Source: Maricaulis sp947259345
GTDB lineage: Bacteria > Pseudomonadota > Alphaproteobacteria > Caulobacterales > Maricaulaceae
Direction of reading: 5' to 3'
Length of the DNA: 64,000 nt
Assembly (NCBI GenBank): GCA_965217205.1
Contig: OZ244254.1
Coordinates: forward strand, 1,302,001-1,366,000
The notes beneath the pieces were generated by a model. It was not told where the DNA came from. It worked only from the letters and a program-made list of their open reading frames with translations, and searched no databases. The position numbers were made by a program, and so were the translations under genes. The stretch's first letter is position 1. Each line of letters opens with the position of its first letter. Below, piece by piece: positions 18,799-32,179 of the stretch.

Positions 18799-19683
18799 TT
18801 ACGCTTCGGTCTTGTCAGATTCAGATGACGTATCCGTGGCAGCGGCCTCGGCTTCTGCAGCCGGAGCCTCTTCAGCCTTGGCCTCTTCGGCCGGAGCCGC
18901 TTCAGCCTTGGCTTCCTCTGCCGGCGCGGCGTCGACCAGGGTCTCGACCGGCGCTTCGGCTTCGCCCAGATCCATGCCCATCGCCATCTGGCTGTCGCTC
19001 ATGCCGTCCAGAACCGCATCCGCGATCAGGTCGCAATAGAGCGAGATGGCGCGCGAGGCGTCGTCATTGCCCGGGATCGGGAAGTCGATCAGGTCCGGAT
19101 CGCAATTCGTGTCGACCACGGCGATGACCGGAATGCCAAGCTTCTTGGCTTCCTGGATGGCGATGCCTTCCTTGTTCGTGTCGATCACGAACATCAGGTC
19201 CGGCGTGCCACCCATGTCCTTGATACCGCCGAGCGAGCGATCAAGCTTCTCACGCTCCCGGGTCAGCATCAGCTGTTCTTTCTTGGTCAGACCGGCCAGG
19301 CCGCCCTCACCTTCAAACATGCTTTCCAGCTCGCGCAGGCGGGCGATGGAGTTGGAGATGGTGCGCCAATTGGTCAGCGTGCCGCCGAGCCAGCGCTGGT
19401 TCATGTAATACTGGGCGCAACGACCGGCGGCAGCGGCCAGCGGCTCCGAAGCCTGGCGCTTGGTGCCGACGAAGAGGACGCGACCGCCCTTGGCAGCCGT
19501 CTCGCGCACTTTCACCAGGGCCTGGTGCAGCAGCGGAACGGTTTGCGAGAGGTCGATGATGTGAATGTTGGACCGCTCACCAAAGATGAAATCCTTCATC
19601 TTCGGGTTCCAGCGGTGGGTCTGGTGTCCAAAGTGACAACCAGCTTCAAGCAGCTGACGCATGCTGAAATCAGGGAGAGCCAT
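18799..19683 (-). CDS. rpsB: 30S ribosomal protein S2 with acidic C-terminal tail
   Basis: S2 of the small subunit. The 294-residue product starts MALPDFSMRQLLEAGCHFGHQTHRW, standard for the family, and the ATG at 19683 is preceded by a good GGAAAAGGA ribosome site. The open frame extends to 19824 but that extension has no S2 character. After the normal S2 core (about 1-245) there is an Ala/Glu-rich tail of roughly 45 residues with repeats of AEEAKAE/AAPAEEAKAEEAP. Such tails occur in alphaproteobacterial S2; the function is unknown. Confidence 0.96.
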   Translation of the reverse strand: MALPDFSMRQLLEAGCHFGHQTHRWNPKMKDFIFGERSNIHIIDLSQTVPLLHQALVKVRETAAKGGRVLFVGTKRQASEPLAAAAGRCAQYYMNQRWLGGTLTNWRTISNSIARLRELESMFEGEGGLAGLTKKEQLMLTREREKLDRSLGGIKDMGGTPDLMFVIDTNKEGIAIQEAKKLGIPVIAVVDTNCDPDLIDFPIPGNDDASRAISLYCDLIADAVLDGMSDSQMAMGMDLGEAEAPVETLVDAAPAEEAKAEAAPAEEAKAEEAPAAEAEAAATDTSSESDKTEA

Positions 19684-19720
19684 CGATTTTTCCTTTTCCG
19701 GTTGGCCTCCACGGAGCGGA

Positions 19721-19742
19721 GTCACCTGCACCTGCAAGTGAC
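19721..19742 (-). promoter_or_regulatory. Possible rpsB leader hairpin
   Basis: About 40-60 bases upstream of the rpsB ATG there is an inverted repeat with outer arms GTCAC/GTGAC and inner TTG/CAG pairing. It would form an 8-bp stem (including one G-U pair) in the rpsB 5' UTR. S2 autoregulates its own message in several bacteria through leader RNA; whether this hairpin plays that role is a guess. The rest of 19684-19875 shows no gene and probably holds the rpsB promoter. Confidence 0.3.
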
Positions 19743-19875
19743 ACCGGAGCGTCAGGTCAAAGACCGGACGTAGCCCCGTGTGCGTAATGGCGCGGCTTAT
19801 AGGCTTGCAAGGGCGTGTTGGCAAGCGGGCAGACCCGCCGGAATTGCAGTGCTGGCATGCGATGCCGGACCGCGA

Positions 19876-23319
<3,444 letters not shown>

Positions 23320-23415
23320 GCGTCGCTCCTGAAGTCCGGCCTCGAAACTGATCCTGCCCTGCCCCGACCGCCGCCACGGGCGGCGACGTCGAGTCAGGCC
23401 ATCAGTCTAGCCGCT

Positions 23416-23511
23416 TCAGGCCGCGCCGAGAACCGATCCCCACATGGCAATCATCCAGGCGAAGCCGAGAACGGCAGTCGCAGCAGACACATCTTGAACA
23501 ACACGGCGCAT
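23416..23511 (-). CDS. sidA: 31-residue SOS-controlled membrane peptide, SidA-like division inhibitor
   Basis: A complete small frame of 31 codons with a strong Shine-Dalgarno sequence (GGGGAGAGAG, 23514-23523) just before the ATG. The peptide begins MRRVVQD and continues with a hydrophobic stretch (about residues 9-30, AATAVLGFAWMIAMWGSVLG) able to span the membrane once: positive inside, then a helix. Two exact GTTC-N7-GTTC LexA boxes flank its promoter. In Caulobacter, SidA is a 29-residue inner-membrane peptide made in the SOS response that blocks FtsW/FtsN-dependent septation. Size, topology and control match; identity with SidA is inferred, not aligned. Its stop is 96 bp from dnaE. Confidence 0.75.
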   Translation of the reverse strand: MRRVVQDVSAATAVLGFAWMIAMWGSVLGAA

Positions 23512-23531
23512 AACTCTCTCCCCAATCGCGA

Positions 23532-23546
23532 GTTCTGCTTTTGTTC
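23532..23546. promoter_or_regulatory. LexA (SOS) box 1, overlapping the -10
   Basis: Exact alphaproteobacterial LexA operator GTTC-N7-GTTC (GTTCTGCTTTTGTTC), 20 bp upstream of the small ORF's start codon. Its distal half overlaps the proposed -10 element, so bound LexA would block RNA polymerase directly. Confidence 0.85.
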
Positions 23547-23571
23547 TATTTCGGCATAACGCAGGCGTCAA
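23543..23571 (-). promoter_or_regulatory. Promoter of the SidA-like gene
   Basis: On the minus strand a TTGACG -35 (23566-23571) is separated by exactly 17 bp from a TAGAAC -10 (23543-23548). This predicts a start near 23535 and a 5' UTR of about 25 bases carrying the GGGGAGAGAG ribosome site. LexA boxes lie on the -10 and just upstream of the -35. Confidence 0.65.
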
Positions 23572-23578
23572 GAGGAAT

Positions 23579-23593
23579 GTTCCAATTTTGTTC
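23579..23593. promoter_or_regulatory. LexA (SOS) box 2, upstream of the -35
   Basis: Second exact GTTC-N7-GTTC match (GTTCCAATTTTGTTC), 47 bp from the first, about 4.5 helical turns. It lies just upstream of the -35 of the small gene and 23 bp beyond the lolD stop. Two perfect boxes in about 60 bp is far above chance for an 8-base constrained motif. Confidence 0.85.
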
Positions 23594-23615
23594 TCATGCA
23601 GTTCGCGCAGGCTGA

Positions 23616-24305
23616 TCAGTCAGGGATGTAGGGCGTGAGATGCCCGTCCGCGAAGGTCAGGATGCGGTCCATCCGTCCGGCAAGCTCGTGATTATGGGTG
23701 GCCACCAGGGCCGCCGCGCCTTCTGCCTTCACCGTTTGGCGAAAAGCATCAAACACGGTCTCGGACGTTGTCGGATCCAGATTGCCGGTCGGCTCGTCGG
23801 CCAACAGGACATGGGGCGCATTGGCCAGGGCTCGGGCTATGGCGACACGTTGCTGCTCGCCACCGGACAATTGCGACGGCTGGTGCAGGAGACGGTCCGC
23901 CAGGCCGAGCTGTGTGAGGAGCATTTCCGCCCGCTCCCGCGCTTTTCGCGACGGCACGCCTGCGATCAGTTGCGGCAGGACGATATTCTCCAGCGCATCA
24001 AACTCGGGCAGGAGATGGTGGAATTGGTAGACGAAGCCGATCTCGCGGCGACGGATGGCGGTGCGCTCGCGGTCCGACAGGTCGACCGTGGCCCGCCCCC
24101 TCACCCGCACTTCACCGGCATTGGGACGCTCAAGCAAACCGGCTGCATGCAGGAGCGAGGATTTGCCGGAACCGGACGGACCAACCAGACCGACAATCTC
24201 GCCCGGTGACAGGGCCAGGCTGGCGCCCTGCAGAACCGGGAGCTCGCCCGCATCGGTGACATAAGTCCGGTCGATGGCATCAAGTTCGAGGACGAAATCA
24301 CTCAT
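23616..24305 (-). CDS. lolD: Lipoprotein-releasing ABC transporter ATPase LolD
   Basis: ATPase of the Lol system that extracts outer-membrane lipoproteins from the inner membrane. The 229-residue protein has Walker A GPSGSGKSS at 42-50, the signature LSGGEQQRVAIARAL near 140, Walker B VLLADEPTGNLD and an H-loop histidine near 200 (VATHNHELA). It overlaps the upstream permease by 8 bp. The pairing with a LolC/E permease fixes the assignment over other MacB-like ATPases. Confidence 0.93.
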   Translation of the reverse strand: MSDFVLELDAIDRTYVTDAGELPVLQGASLALSPGEIVGLVGPSGSGKSSLLHAAGLLERPNAGEVRVRGRATVDLSDRERTAIRRREIGFVYQFHHLLPEFDALENIVLPQLIAGVPSRKARERAEMLLTQLGLADRLLHQPSQLSGGEQQRVAIARALANAPHVLLADEPTGNLDPTTSETVFDAFRQTVKAEGAAALVATHNHELAGRMDRILTFADGHLTPYIPD

Positions 24306-25629
24306 AGCGCAGCGCCTCCACCGGATCGAGACGCGCAGCCCGCCAGGCCGGCGGCAGGGTCACAACCAGGGAGATGATCAGGCCGAAGATCGAGATGAAG
24401 CCCACCTCGCCCCAGTCCAGCTGGGCGGGAATGCGATAGAGGTAGTAAACCGTCGGATCCCAGACCTGGGCGCCCGTCGTCCAGGTGATGAAATCCTGGA
24501 TCGGTCCGATATTCACGACGAAGAGGATGCCCAGCATCAGCCCGGCAAAAGTCCCGGCCATGCCGATACTGGCGCCCACGATCAAGAAGACGCGCATGAT
24601 CGAGGCCTGGGTCGCGCCCATCGTGCGCAGGATGGCGATATCGCGCGACTTGTTCTTCACCAGCATGACCAGGCCCGAGATGATGTTCATCGCAGCAATC
24701 GCTACCACGATGGATAAGATAAGCCGCATGGCCGTCCGCTCGAATTGCAGCGCGTTGAAGAAAGCCGGGTCGAGCCGGGTATAGTCATACACCGAGGTAT
24801 TGGGGCCGGTGATCATGCGGATCGGATCGACAAAGAGCGGGGCGAGGTCAGGATCATCGAGGCGGACCTGGATCTGGTCGACCCCCTCGCCGCGCACAAA
24901 GAAGAGCTGACCCTGTTCCAGCGGCATGAAAGCCAGACTGTCATCAATCGTCGAGACGCCGGCCGCGAGGATGGCACCGACATAATAGGCTTTCTGCTGC
25001 GGGCGGGCTCCGAAGGCCGACGGCGCGGCGCGAGCGGACAGGAAGGTGACGCGATCACCGACATTGACGCCCAGGCGCCTGGCGACGCCAGAACCCAGGA
25101 CAATGACATCGCCGCCATACCGGCCGGTGCCGAACTCGGACAGGTCGCCATGCGTGAGGCCGGTTTGCGAGCGAGGATCCTCGCCGGATCGCACGACATC
25201 CATTGCGGCGAGATCATCCGGGCGAACCGCGAGGACCTGAAGGAAGGTCTCGTAGCGCTCAGAGGTTGCCATGACCTGGCCTGCAGTGACCGGATTGGCG
25301 CTTTTCACGCCGGGCATCGCCTCGATCTCCTCGATCAGGCGATCAATATTGCCCGGATCGATTTCGCGTGTATCCACATAGACATGCGGCTGAAAGCCAA
25401 GAAGCTGGTTGAAGAGCTCGGCGCGAAAACCATTCATGATCGACATGACCGCGATCAGACCGGTCACCGCCAGCGCGATACCGCCAAAGGATATCCAGGC
25501 AATCAGCGCCACGCCACCATGCTTGCGACGGGCCCTGAGATAACGGAAGGCGAGCAGGAATTCATAGGGGCTGAAGGGGCGCGCCCCGCCAGCCGAAGCC
25601 TGACCTGTCTCGCGAACCGTATCAGTCAT
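24298..25629 (-). CDS. lolC: Lipoprotein-releasing system permease LolC/LolE
   Basis: Permease of the Lol exporter, 443 residues, with the FtsX-like architecture: one N-terminal membrane helix (about 40-65), a large periplasmic domain (about 70-290) and three C-terminal helices. The N-terminal ISFGGIALAVTGLIAVMSIMNGF and the NIISGLVMLVKNKSRDIAILRTMGA motif are family-typical. Alphaproteobacteria commonly have one LolC/E protein rather than two. I chose the ATG at 25629, overlapping the proS stop by 8 bp; the longer frame to 25683 runs inside proS. Confidence 0.93.
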   Translation of the reverse strand: MTDTVRETGQASAGGARPFSPYEFLLAFRYLRARRKHGGVALIAWISFGGIALAVTGLIAVMSIMNGFRAELFNQLLGFQPHVYVDTREIDPGNIDRLIEEIEAMPGVKSANPVTAGQVMATSERYETFLQVLAVRPDDLAAMDVVRSGEDPRSQTGLTHGDLSEFGTGRYGGDVIVLGSGVARRLGVNVGDRVTFLSARAAPSAFGARPQQKAYYVGAILAAGVSTIDDSLAFMPLEQGQLFFVRGEGVDQIQVRLDDPDLAPLFVDPIRMITGPNTSVYDYTRLDPAFFNALQFERTAMRLILSIVVAIAAMNIISGLVMLVKNKSRDIAILRTMGATQASIMRVFLIVGASIGMAGTFAGLMLGILFVVNIGPIQDFITWTTGAQVWDPTVYYLYRIPAQLDWGEVGFISIFGLIISLVVTLPPAWRAARLDPVEALRYE

Positions 25630-26956
25630 CGGCAAAGGCTCTCTCGGCCAAGCGGCTGACGGCGTCTTCCGGCGACATCTCATGCGTCTCGCCGGTGCGT
25701 CGCACCTTGAGTTCGATCTTGCCCTCTTTCAGGCCGCGCGGCCCGATCACGATCTGATAGGGCAAACCGATCAGGTCGGCGGTGGCGAACTTGGCACCGG
25801 CGCGATTGTCCGTGTCGTCATAGAGCGGGTCGAGCCCGGTCTTCACCAGCGCCGCATAAGCGGTTTCGCTGGCCGCGTCACACGCCTCGTCACCAACGCG
25901 CATATTGATGACGCCGACGCCGAAGGGGGCCACGCTCTCCGGCCAGATACACCCCTTGTCGTCGTGATGCGCCTCGATGATTGCGCCGAGCAGACGCGAC
26001 ACGCCAACGCCATAAGAGCCCATATGCACCGGGCGCGGCTGTCCGTCCTGATGCTGGACCAGCGCCTTCATCGGCTCGGAATACTTGGTGCCGAAATAGA
26101 AGATATGGCCGACCTCGATGCCGCGGGCGGAAAGTTGCCGGTCCTTGGGAACGGCGGCAAACTCGTCGGGCTGATGCATTTCCTCGGTGGCGGCGTAAAG
26201 CGCTGTGCGCTGATCGACCAGCGGCTGCAAATCACCGTCGAAATCGACGTCGAGACCCGGTGCGCCCATCTCGACGAGATCGGCATGGCAGAAGACCTCG
26301 CTCTCGCCGGTATCGGCCAGGACGATGAATTCATGGCTGAGATCACCGCCGATCGGGCCGGTATCAGCCTTCATCGGCACGGCCTTCAGGCCAAGCCGCG
26401 AGAAAGTGTTCAGATAGGCCACGAACATGCGGTTATAGGAGCGGCGGGCCGCCGCCTCGTCCACATCAAAGGAATAGGTGTCCTTCATCAGGAATTCGCG
26501 GCCGCGCATGACCCCGAAACGGGGCCGACGCTCATCGCGGAATTTCCACTGGATGTGATAGAGCATTTTCGGCAAGTCCTTGTAGGACTTGCAGTAAGAG
26601 CGAAAGATCTCGGTGATCATCTCCTCATTGGTCGGCCCGAAGAGAAGCTCGCGGTCATGGCGGTCGGTGATGCGCAGCATCTCGTCGCCATAATCATCAT
26701 AGCGACCGCTCTCACGCCACAGATCGGCCGACTGGATGGTCGGCATGAGGAGTTCGATGGCCCCGGCCCGGTCCTGCTCCTCGCGCACGATCTGCTCGAT
26801 CTTCTTGAGCACGCGATGGCCCAGCGGCAGCCAGGAGTAAATCCCCGCCGCCTGCTGCTTGATCATGCCGGCGCGCAACATCAGCTGGTGCGAGACAATC
26901 TCGGCATCGGAGGGCGTTTCCTTGAGGACAGGCAGGAAGTAGCGGGACAGGCGCAT
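25622..26956 (-). CDS. proS: Prolyl-tRNA synthetase (short alphaproteobacterial form)
   Basis: Class II synthetase charging tRNA-Pro. At 444 residues it lacks the insertion editing domain of the E. coli enzyme (572), the normal state in alphaproteobacteria, which often use a separate ProXp/YbaK editor. Motif 1 is around LLPTIQ, motif 2 is FRDERRPRFGVMRGREFLMKD (near residue 140) and motif 3 is GSYGVGVSRLL (near 320). The C-terminal anticodon-binding domain starts near residue 350. It lies upstream of lolC/E and lolD with 8-bp overlaps. Confidence 0.95.
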   Translation of the reverse strand: MRLSRYFLPVLKETPSDAEIVSHQLMLRAGMIKQQAAGIYSWLPLGHRVLKKIEQIVREEQDRAGAIELLMPTIQSADLWRESGRYDDYGDEMLRITDRHDRELLFGPTNEEMITEIFRSYCKSYKDLPKMLYHIQWKFRDERRPRFGVMRGREFLMKDTYSFDVDEAAARRSYNRMFVAYLNTFSRLGLKAVPMKADTGPIGGDLSHEFIVLADTGESEVFCHADLVEMGAPGLDVDFDGDLQPLVDQRTALYAATEEMHQPDEFAAVPKDRQLSARGIEVGHIFYFGTKYSEPMKALVQHQDGQPRPVHMGSYGVGVSRLLGAIIEAHHDDKGCIWPESVAPFGVGVINMRVGDEACDAASETAYAALVKTGLDPLYDDTDNRAGAKFATADLIGLPYQIVIGPRGLKEGKIELKVRRTGETHEMSPEDAVSRLAERAFADD

Positions 26957-27289
26957 GGGCGATTCCGGTGGGTTCGAGTTTGACGCCCATTAGACCGGCT
27001 GAGCGGCGTAATACAAGGATGGATGGGGGCTAAGGTGCAGAGAGCGGGATGGCGTGCAGGCGTGACAGGTCCTCAACTCCACACTCATTCCGCTCAGCAA
27101 TATTTTCGGACGACCAGGGTTTGCCTCGGGCGCGACGCGCCCTTGACCTCAAGAATGGGATACGGCCAGCTGACCCACAAAACATGTATGGATCGCCTCG
27201 CGTCCGACGCCAGATTGCGACGCTAGATGCCCATCGCGCAGGGAGATGGAGCGGCGACATGCGGCTTTCGCAAGAACCGCGTCGACGCG
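26957..27289. other. Intergenic region without a recognised gene
   Basis: 333 bp between proS and the AbgT gene. Open frames here are short and none looks like a known protein. A perfect inverted repeat GGGCGCG-A-CGCGCCC lies at 27128-27142. The sequence from about 27100 to 27250 has a lower-GC, patchy composition compared with flanking genes and could be a dispersed non-coding repeat or gene remnant; I cannot tell from a single copy. It should also contain the proS promoter. Confidence 0.4.
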
Positions 27290-28885
<1,596 letters not shown>

Positions 28886-28951
28886 GACGTTTCCCCATCC
28901 TGCAGGCCCAGCCCCTCCCCGTTTCGGGACTGTGCGGCATCTCGTTTTTTT

Positions 28952-29290
28952 CTAGTAAGCGCCAGACGGCATGAACGGCTCCAGAACGCCGCTCTCATTG
29001 ACGATGAAATAGATGATCCAGACGGTCGAAGCCGCCACGGTCGACCACCACATCTTCCGCGTCAGGTTTGGAGACTGTGGCGCACCCCGTTCAGACCCCT
29101 CAACCACATCCCCCGCCTCTTCCTGCGAGCGCACGCCGATCGGCAGCATGGTGAAAAAGAAGAGCCACCAGACGATCAGGAAAACCACGACGCCATTCAC
29201 GACGCCAACCCCGCCATCGCGGATGAAAAAACCGGAGAGCCAGAGCAGGCCGGCGATCGCGACCGGCGCGCGTTTGAGCCAGTCCATCAT
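28952..29290 (-). CDS. DUF1467 family membrane protein
   Basis: A 112-residue protein with two to three membrane helices (about 10-30, 32-52 and 80-100) and a polar linker. The FFFTMLPIGVRSQEE motif after the second helix is characteristic of DUF1467. These small proteins accompany mce and proS-lol genes in many alphaproteobacteria; the function is unknown. The start overlaps the mce stop by 4 bp. Confidence 0.82.
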   Translation of the reverse strand: MMDWLKRAPVAIAGLLWLSGFFIRDGGVGVVNGVVVFLIVWWLFFFTMLPIGVRSQEEAGDVVEGSERGAPQSPNLTRKMWWSTVAASTVWIIYFIVNESGVLEPFMPSGAY

Positions 29291-29706
29291 CGCGCCGGCT
29301 CCTGCATCAGCTCGATGAGCTGACCATGGCTGTTTTTCGGGTGGATGAAGATCACCGGGACCCCATGCGCGCCGATATAGGGCTCGCCCGTACCCAACAC
29401 GGTTGCGCCCTTCGCGACCATATCATCGCGCGCGGCGATGATGTCCGGCACTTCAAAACACAGATGGTGCTGGCCGCCCTTGGGATTGCGTTCGAGGAAT
29501 CTGTGGATCGGGCTGTCATCTCCGGAAGGCTCGATCAGCTCGATCTCGGAATTGTCCAGATGCACGAAGGAAACGCGCACACCGAGATGGGGGAAGTCCT
29601 TGGTCTCGGTCGCCTCGGTCGCGCCATAGAGCTCGGCATAAGTCTTCTTGGCCGCCTCGATATCGGGCACGGCGACACCGACATGGTTCAAACGTCCGAT
29701 CTTCAT
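29287..29706 (-). CDS. mce: Methylmalonyl-CoA epimerase
   Basis: Vicinal-oxygen-chelate (glyoxalase fold) enzyme that interconverts (2R)- and (2S)-methylmalonyl-CoA in propionate degradation. The 139 residues contain two beta-alpha-beta-beta-beta repeats. Likely metal ligands are His8 (LNHVGVAVPDIEAA), the GGQHHLCFEVPD histidine near 80 and the late Glu in GQLIELMQE. The mutase and propionyl-CoA carboxylase are not in the window. It lies 16 bp downstream of rnj. Confidence 0.92.
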   Translation of the reverse strand: MKIGRLNHVGVAVPDIEAAKKTYAELYGATEATETKDFPHLGVRVSFVHLDNSEIELIEPSGDDSPIHRFLERNPKGGQHHLCFEVPDIIAARDDMVAKGATVLGTGEPYIGAHGVPVIFIHPKNSHGQLIELMQEPAR

Positions 29707-29722
29707 GGCGATGATCTCCTCG

Positions 29723-31393
29723 TCAGACTTCCAGCATCAGGATCTCGACCCAGGGCTTCTTGCCCCAGATCCGGCTCGCTTCACGGCGCACGGCCCGGCG
29801 AACCTCTTCCTCGGCCCGTTCGACATCGCGGCGATCGCGCTTGGACAGGCGGTCAAAGGCGCGTTCGGCCTCGTCCGCCAGAGCGTCGGCGAAATCATCC
29901 AGCGACAGGTGCGCGTCTTCAGGAACCCCCTGCATACGTACTTCCGGGCCCGAGACCAGCTCACCGGCATCGGTCACTGCCATGGCGATGGCAATCTGGC
30001 CGGCATGCGCCAGCTTGCGCCGTTCGCGCATGGAGTCAGCGCTCGCATCGACAATGAAATTGCCGTCGACATGCAGCCGGCTCGCGGGCGCTTCATCGAC
30101 GATGGAGGCCGTGCCATCGCTGCGGATCTGGACCATGTCGCCATTGCGGACCGAGACGGCTTGGGGGACCTGGAGCTCACGCGCAAAGGCGGCATGCTCC
30201 AGCAGGTGGCGGCGCTCGCCATGAACCGGAATCGCCACTTTCGGCTTGGCCCAGGCATACATTTGCGCCAGCTCGTCACGGCAGGGATGGCCCGACACAT
30301 GGATCGGTCGATCCTTCTCGGTGAAGATATTCACGCCACGCTCGGCCAGCCGGTTCTGCAGCTGGAAAATCCCGACATCATTGCCCGGGATGACCCGGCT
30401 CGAGAAAATCACCGTGTCGCCACTGCTGAGCGAGACATTGCGGTGATTGCCTTCGGCGATACGCGACAGCGCCGCCCGCGGCTCACCCTGCGAACCGGTG
30501 CAGAGATAGAGGATTTTCTCGTTGGGAAAACGCGCTGCGTCTTCCTCGCTGATGAAATCCTTCACATCGGACAACATGCCGACGGCTTTCGCAGCGGCGG
30601 TCATGCGATGCATGGAGCGGCCAACCAGACACACACGACGCCCATTGGCCTCGGCGGCCTGGATGGCGGATTGAAGCCGCGCGACGTTCGAGGCGAAAGA
30701 GGCGATTGCCACCTTGCCGGTGCCACATTCGCTGACCAGCTTGATCAATTCGTCACGCACATCGCCTTCCGAACCGGCCTCGCCGGGTGTGAAGACATTG
30801 GTGCTGTCGCAGATCATGGCCAGCACGCCCTCATCGCCGATGGCGGAGATGGCGTCGCTGTCAGTGACCTCCCCGATCAGCGGATTGGGGTCGATCTTCC
30901 AGTCGCCCGTGTGCAAAACCATGCCGGCCGGGGTGCGGATGGCGATCCCGTTGGGCTCCGGGATGGAGTGGGTCAATGTGACCATTTGCAGGTCGAAGGG
31001 ACCGAGGCTGAAGCGGCTGTCCAGCGCGATCTCATGCAGCTCGACTTCGTTCAGCAAGCCGAATTCCCGCAGTCGGTCACGAACCAGCCAGGCCGTGAAA
31101 GGAGTCGCCCAGATCGGACAACGCAGACGCCGCCAAAGATGGGCAACAGCGCCCATATGGTCTTCATGCGCATGGGTCAGCACCATGCCGAGCAAATCAT
31201 CCCGCCGCTCCTCGATGAAGCGCGGATCGGGCATGATCAGATCAACACCGGGCGTATTCAGATCCCCGAAGGTGACCCCGCAATCGACGATGATCCATTT
31301 TTGCGCTCCCTCCGGCCCAAAGCCGTAGAGATTGAGATTCATGCCGATTTCATCGGATCCGCCGAGCGGCAGGAAGTAGAGGCTATCGGTCAA
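29723..31393 (-). CDS. rnj: Ribonuclease J
   Basis: Metallo-beta-lactamase/beta-CASP ribonuclease with 5'-3' exo- and endonuclease activity, important in alphaproteobacterial mRNA turnover and rRNA maturation. The 556 residues show GGSDEIGMNLNLY at the N-terminus, the HAHEDHMGA zinc motif near residue 75, a GDWKID stretch and the beta-CASP motifs including VHGERRH near 380. It overlaps coaX by 4 bp. Confidence 0.94.
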   Translation of the reverse strand: MTDSLYFLPLGGSDEIGMNLNLYGFGPEGAQKWIIVDCGVTFGDLNTPGVDLIMPDPRFIEERRDDLLGMVLTHAHEDHMGAVAHLWRRLRCPIWATPFTAWLVRDRLREFGLLNEVELHEIALDSRFSLGPFDLQMVTLTHSIPEPNGIAIRTPAGMVLHTGDWKIDPNPLIGEVTDSDAISAIGDEGVLAMICDSTNVFTPGEAGSEGDVRDELIKLVSECGTGKVAIASFASNVARLQSAIQAAEANGRRVCLVGRSMHRMTAAAKAVGMLSDVKDFISEEDAARFPNEKILYLCTGSQGEPRAALSRIAEGNHRNVSLSSGDTVIFSSRVIPGNDVGIFQLQNRLAERGVNIFTEKDRPIHVSGHPCRDELAQMYAWAKPKVAIPVHGERRHLLEHAAFARELQVPQAVSVRNGDMVQIRSDGTASIVDEAPASRLHVDGNFIVDASADSMRERRKLAHAGQIAIAMAVTDAGELVSGPEVRMQGVPEDAHLSLDDFADALADEAERAFDRLSKRDRRDVERAEEEVRRAVRREASRIWGKKPWVEILMLEV

Positions 31394-32169
31394 GAATTGG
31401 TACCGCCATTGAGTTTCCAGACTTCGAGGAGACCGCGGATCGTCAGGTCCGCGTCATAATGATCGATCGCCTTGGAGGCGCCGTCGAAAAGGGAGACCAC
31501 GCCGCCGGTCGCGATCACGGTCATGGGCTGGGCGTACTCGCTCTTGAGGCGCTGCACCAGCCCGTCAATCAGGTCGATATAACCCCAGAAGACGCCAGAC
31601 TGCATGGCTGAGACCGTGTCCTTGCCCATCACGCGGGCCGGCTTGGCTATGGCAACACGCGGCAATTTCGCGGCAGCCGCATGCAGCGCCTGCATGGAGA
31701 GATTGATGCCGGGCGCAATAATGCCGCCCTCAAAGGCGCCATCGGCGGCAATCACGTCGAAGGTCGTCGCCGTGCCACTATCGATGATGATCAGCGCGCC
31801 GTCATAAACCGCCCGCGCGCCCAGCGCGTTGACCAGACGGTCAGCACCGGCATCCTGAGGCCGATCCAGACGAACCTCGATATCCATACGCACGCCCGGC
31901 TCACCGACGATGACCGGCTCGGCCTTGAAGTAGCGGCGCGAGAGATTGCGCAGATTAAACAGGGCTTGCGGCACCACGGTCGAGATCACGCAGGCGCTAA
32001 TGTCAGCAAAGGACCGGCCTTGCAGCGCCATAAGCTGGGACAGCCAGACCGCATGCTCGTCAGCGGTCCGGGTCGAGTCGGTGCCCGAACGCCACTGCGC
32101 CACCCAGTCATTGCCGTCATGGATGGCGAAGAGCGTATTGGTATTGCCGCAATCAATGGCGAGCAGCAT
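31390..32169 (-). CDS. coaX: Type III pantothenate kinase
   Basis: First step of coenzyme A synthesis; the type III enzyme is feedback-resistant and depends on a monovalent cation. The 259 residues contain the ASKHA signatures DCGNTNT (6-12), QDAGADRLVNALGA (near 100) and IDSGTATTFDVI (near 125). The open frame runs to 32331, but homologous sequence starts at the ATG at 32169 (MLLAIDCGNTNT). It lies between birA (10 bp) and rnj (4-bp overlap), a common alphaproteobacterial order. Confidence 0.94.
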   Translation of the reverse strand: MLLAIDCGNTNTLFAIHDGNDWVAQWRSGTDSTRTADEHAVWLSQLMALQGRSFADISACVISTVVPQALFNLRNLSRRYFKAEPVIVGEPGVRMDIEVRLDRPQDAGADRLVNALGARAVYDGALIIIDSGTATTFDVIAADGAFEGGIIAPGINLSMQALHAAAAKLPRVAIAKPARVMGKDTVSAMQSGVFWGYIDLIDGLVQRLKSEYAQPMTVIATGGVVSLFDGASKAIDHYDADLTIRGLLEVWKLNGGTNS

Positions 32170-32179
32170 GGCTGTCCTT

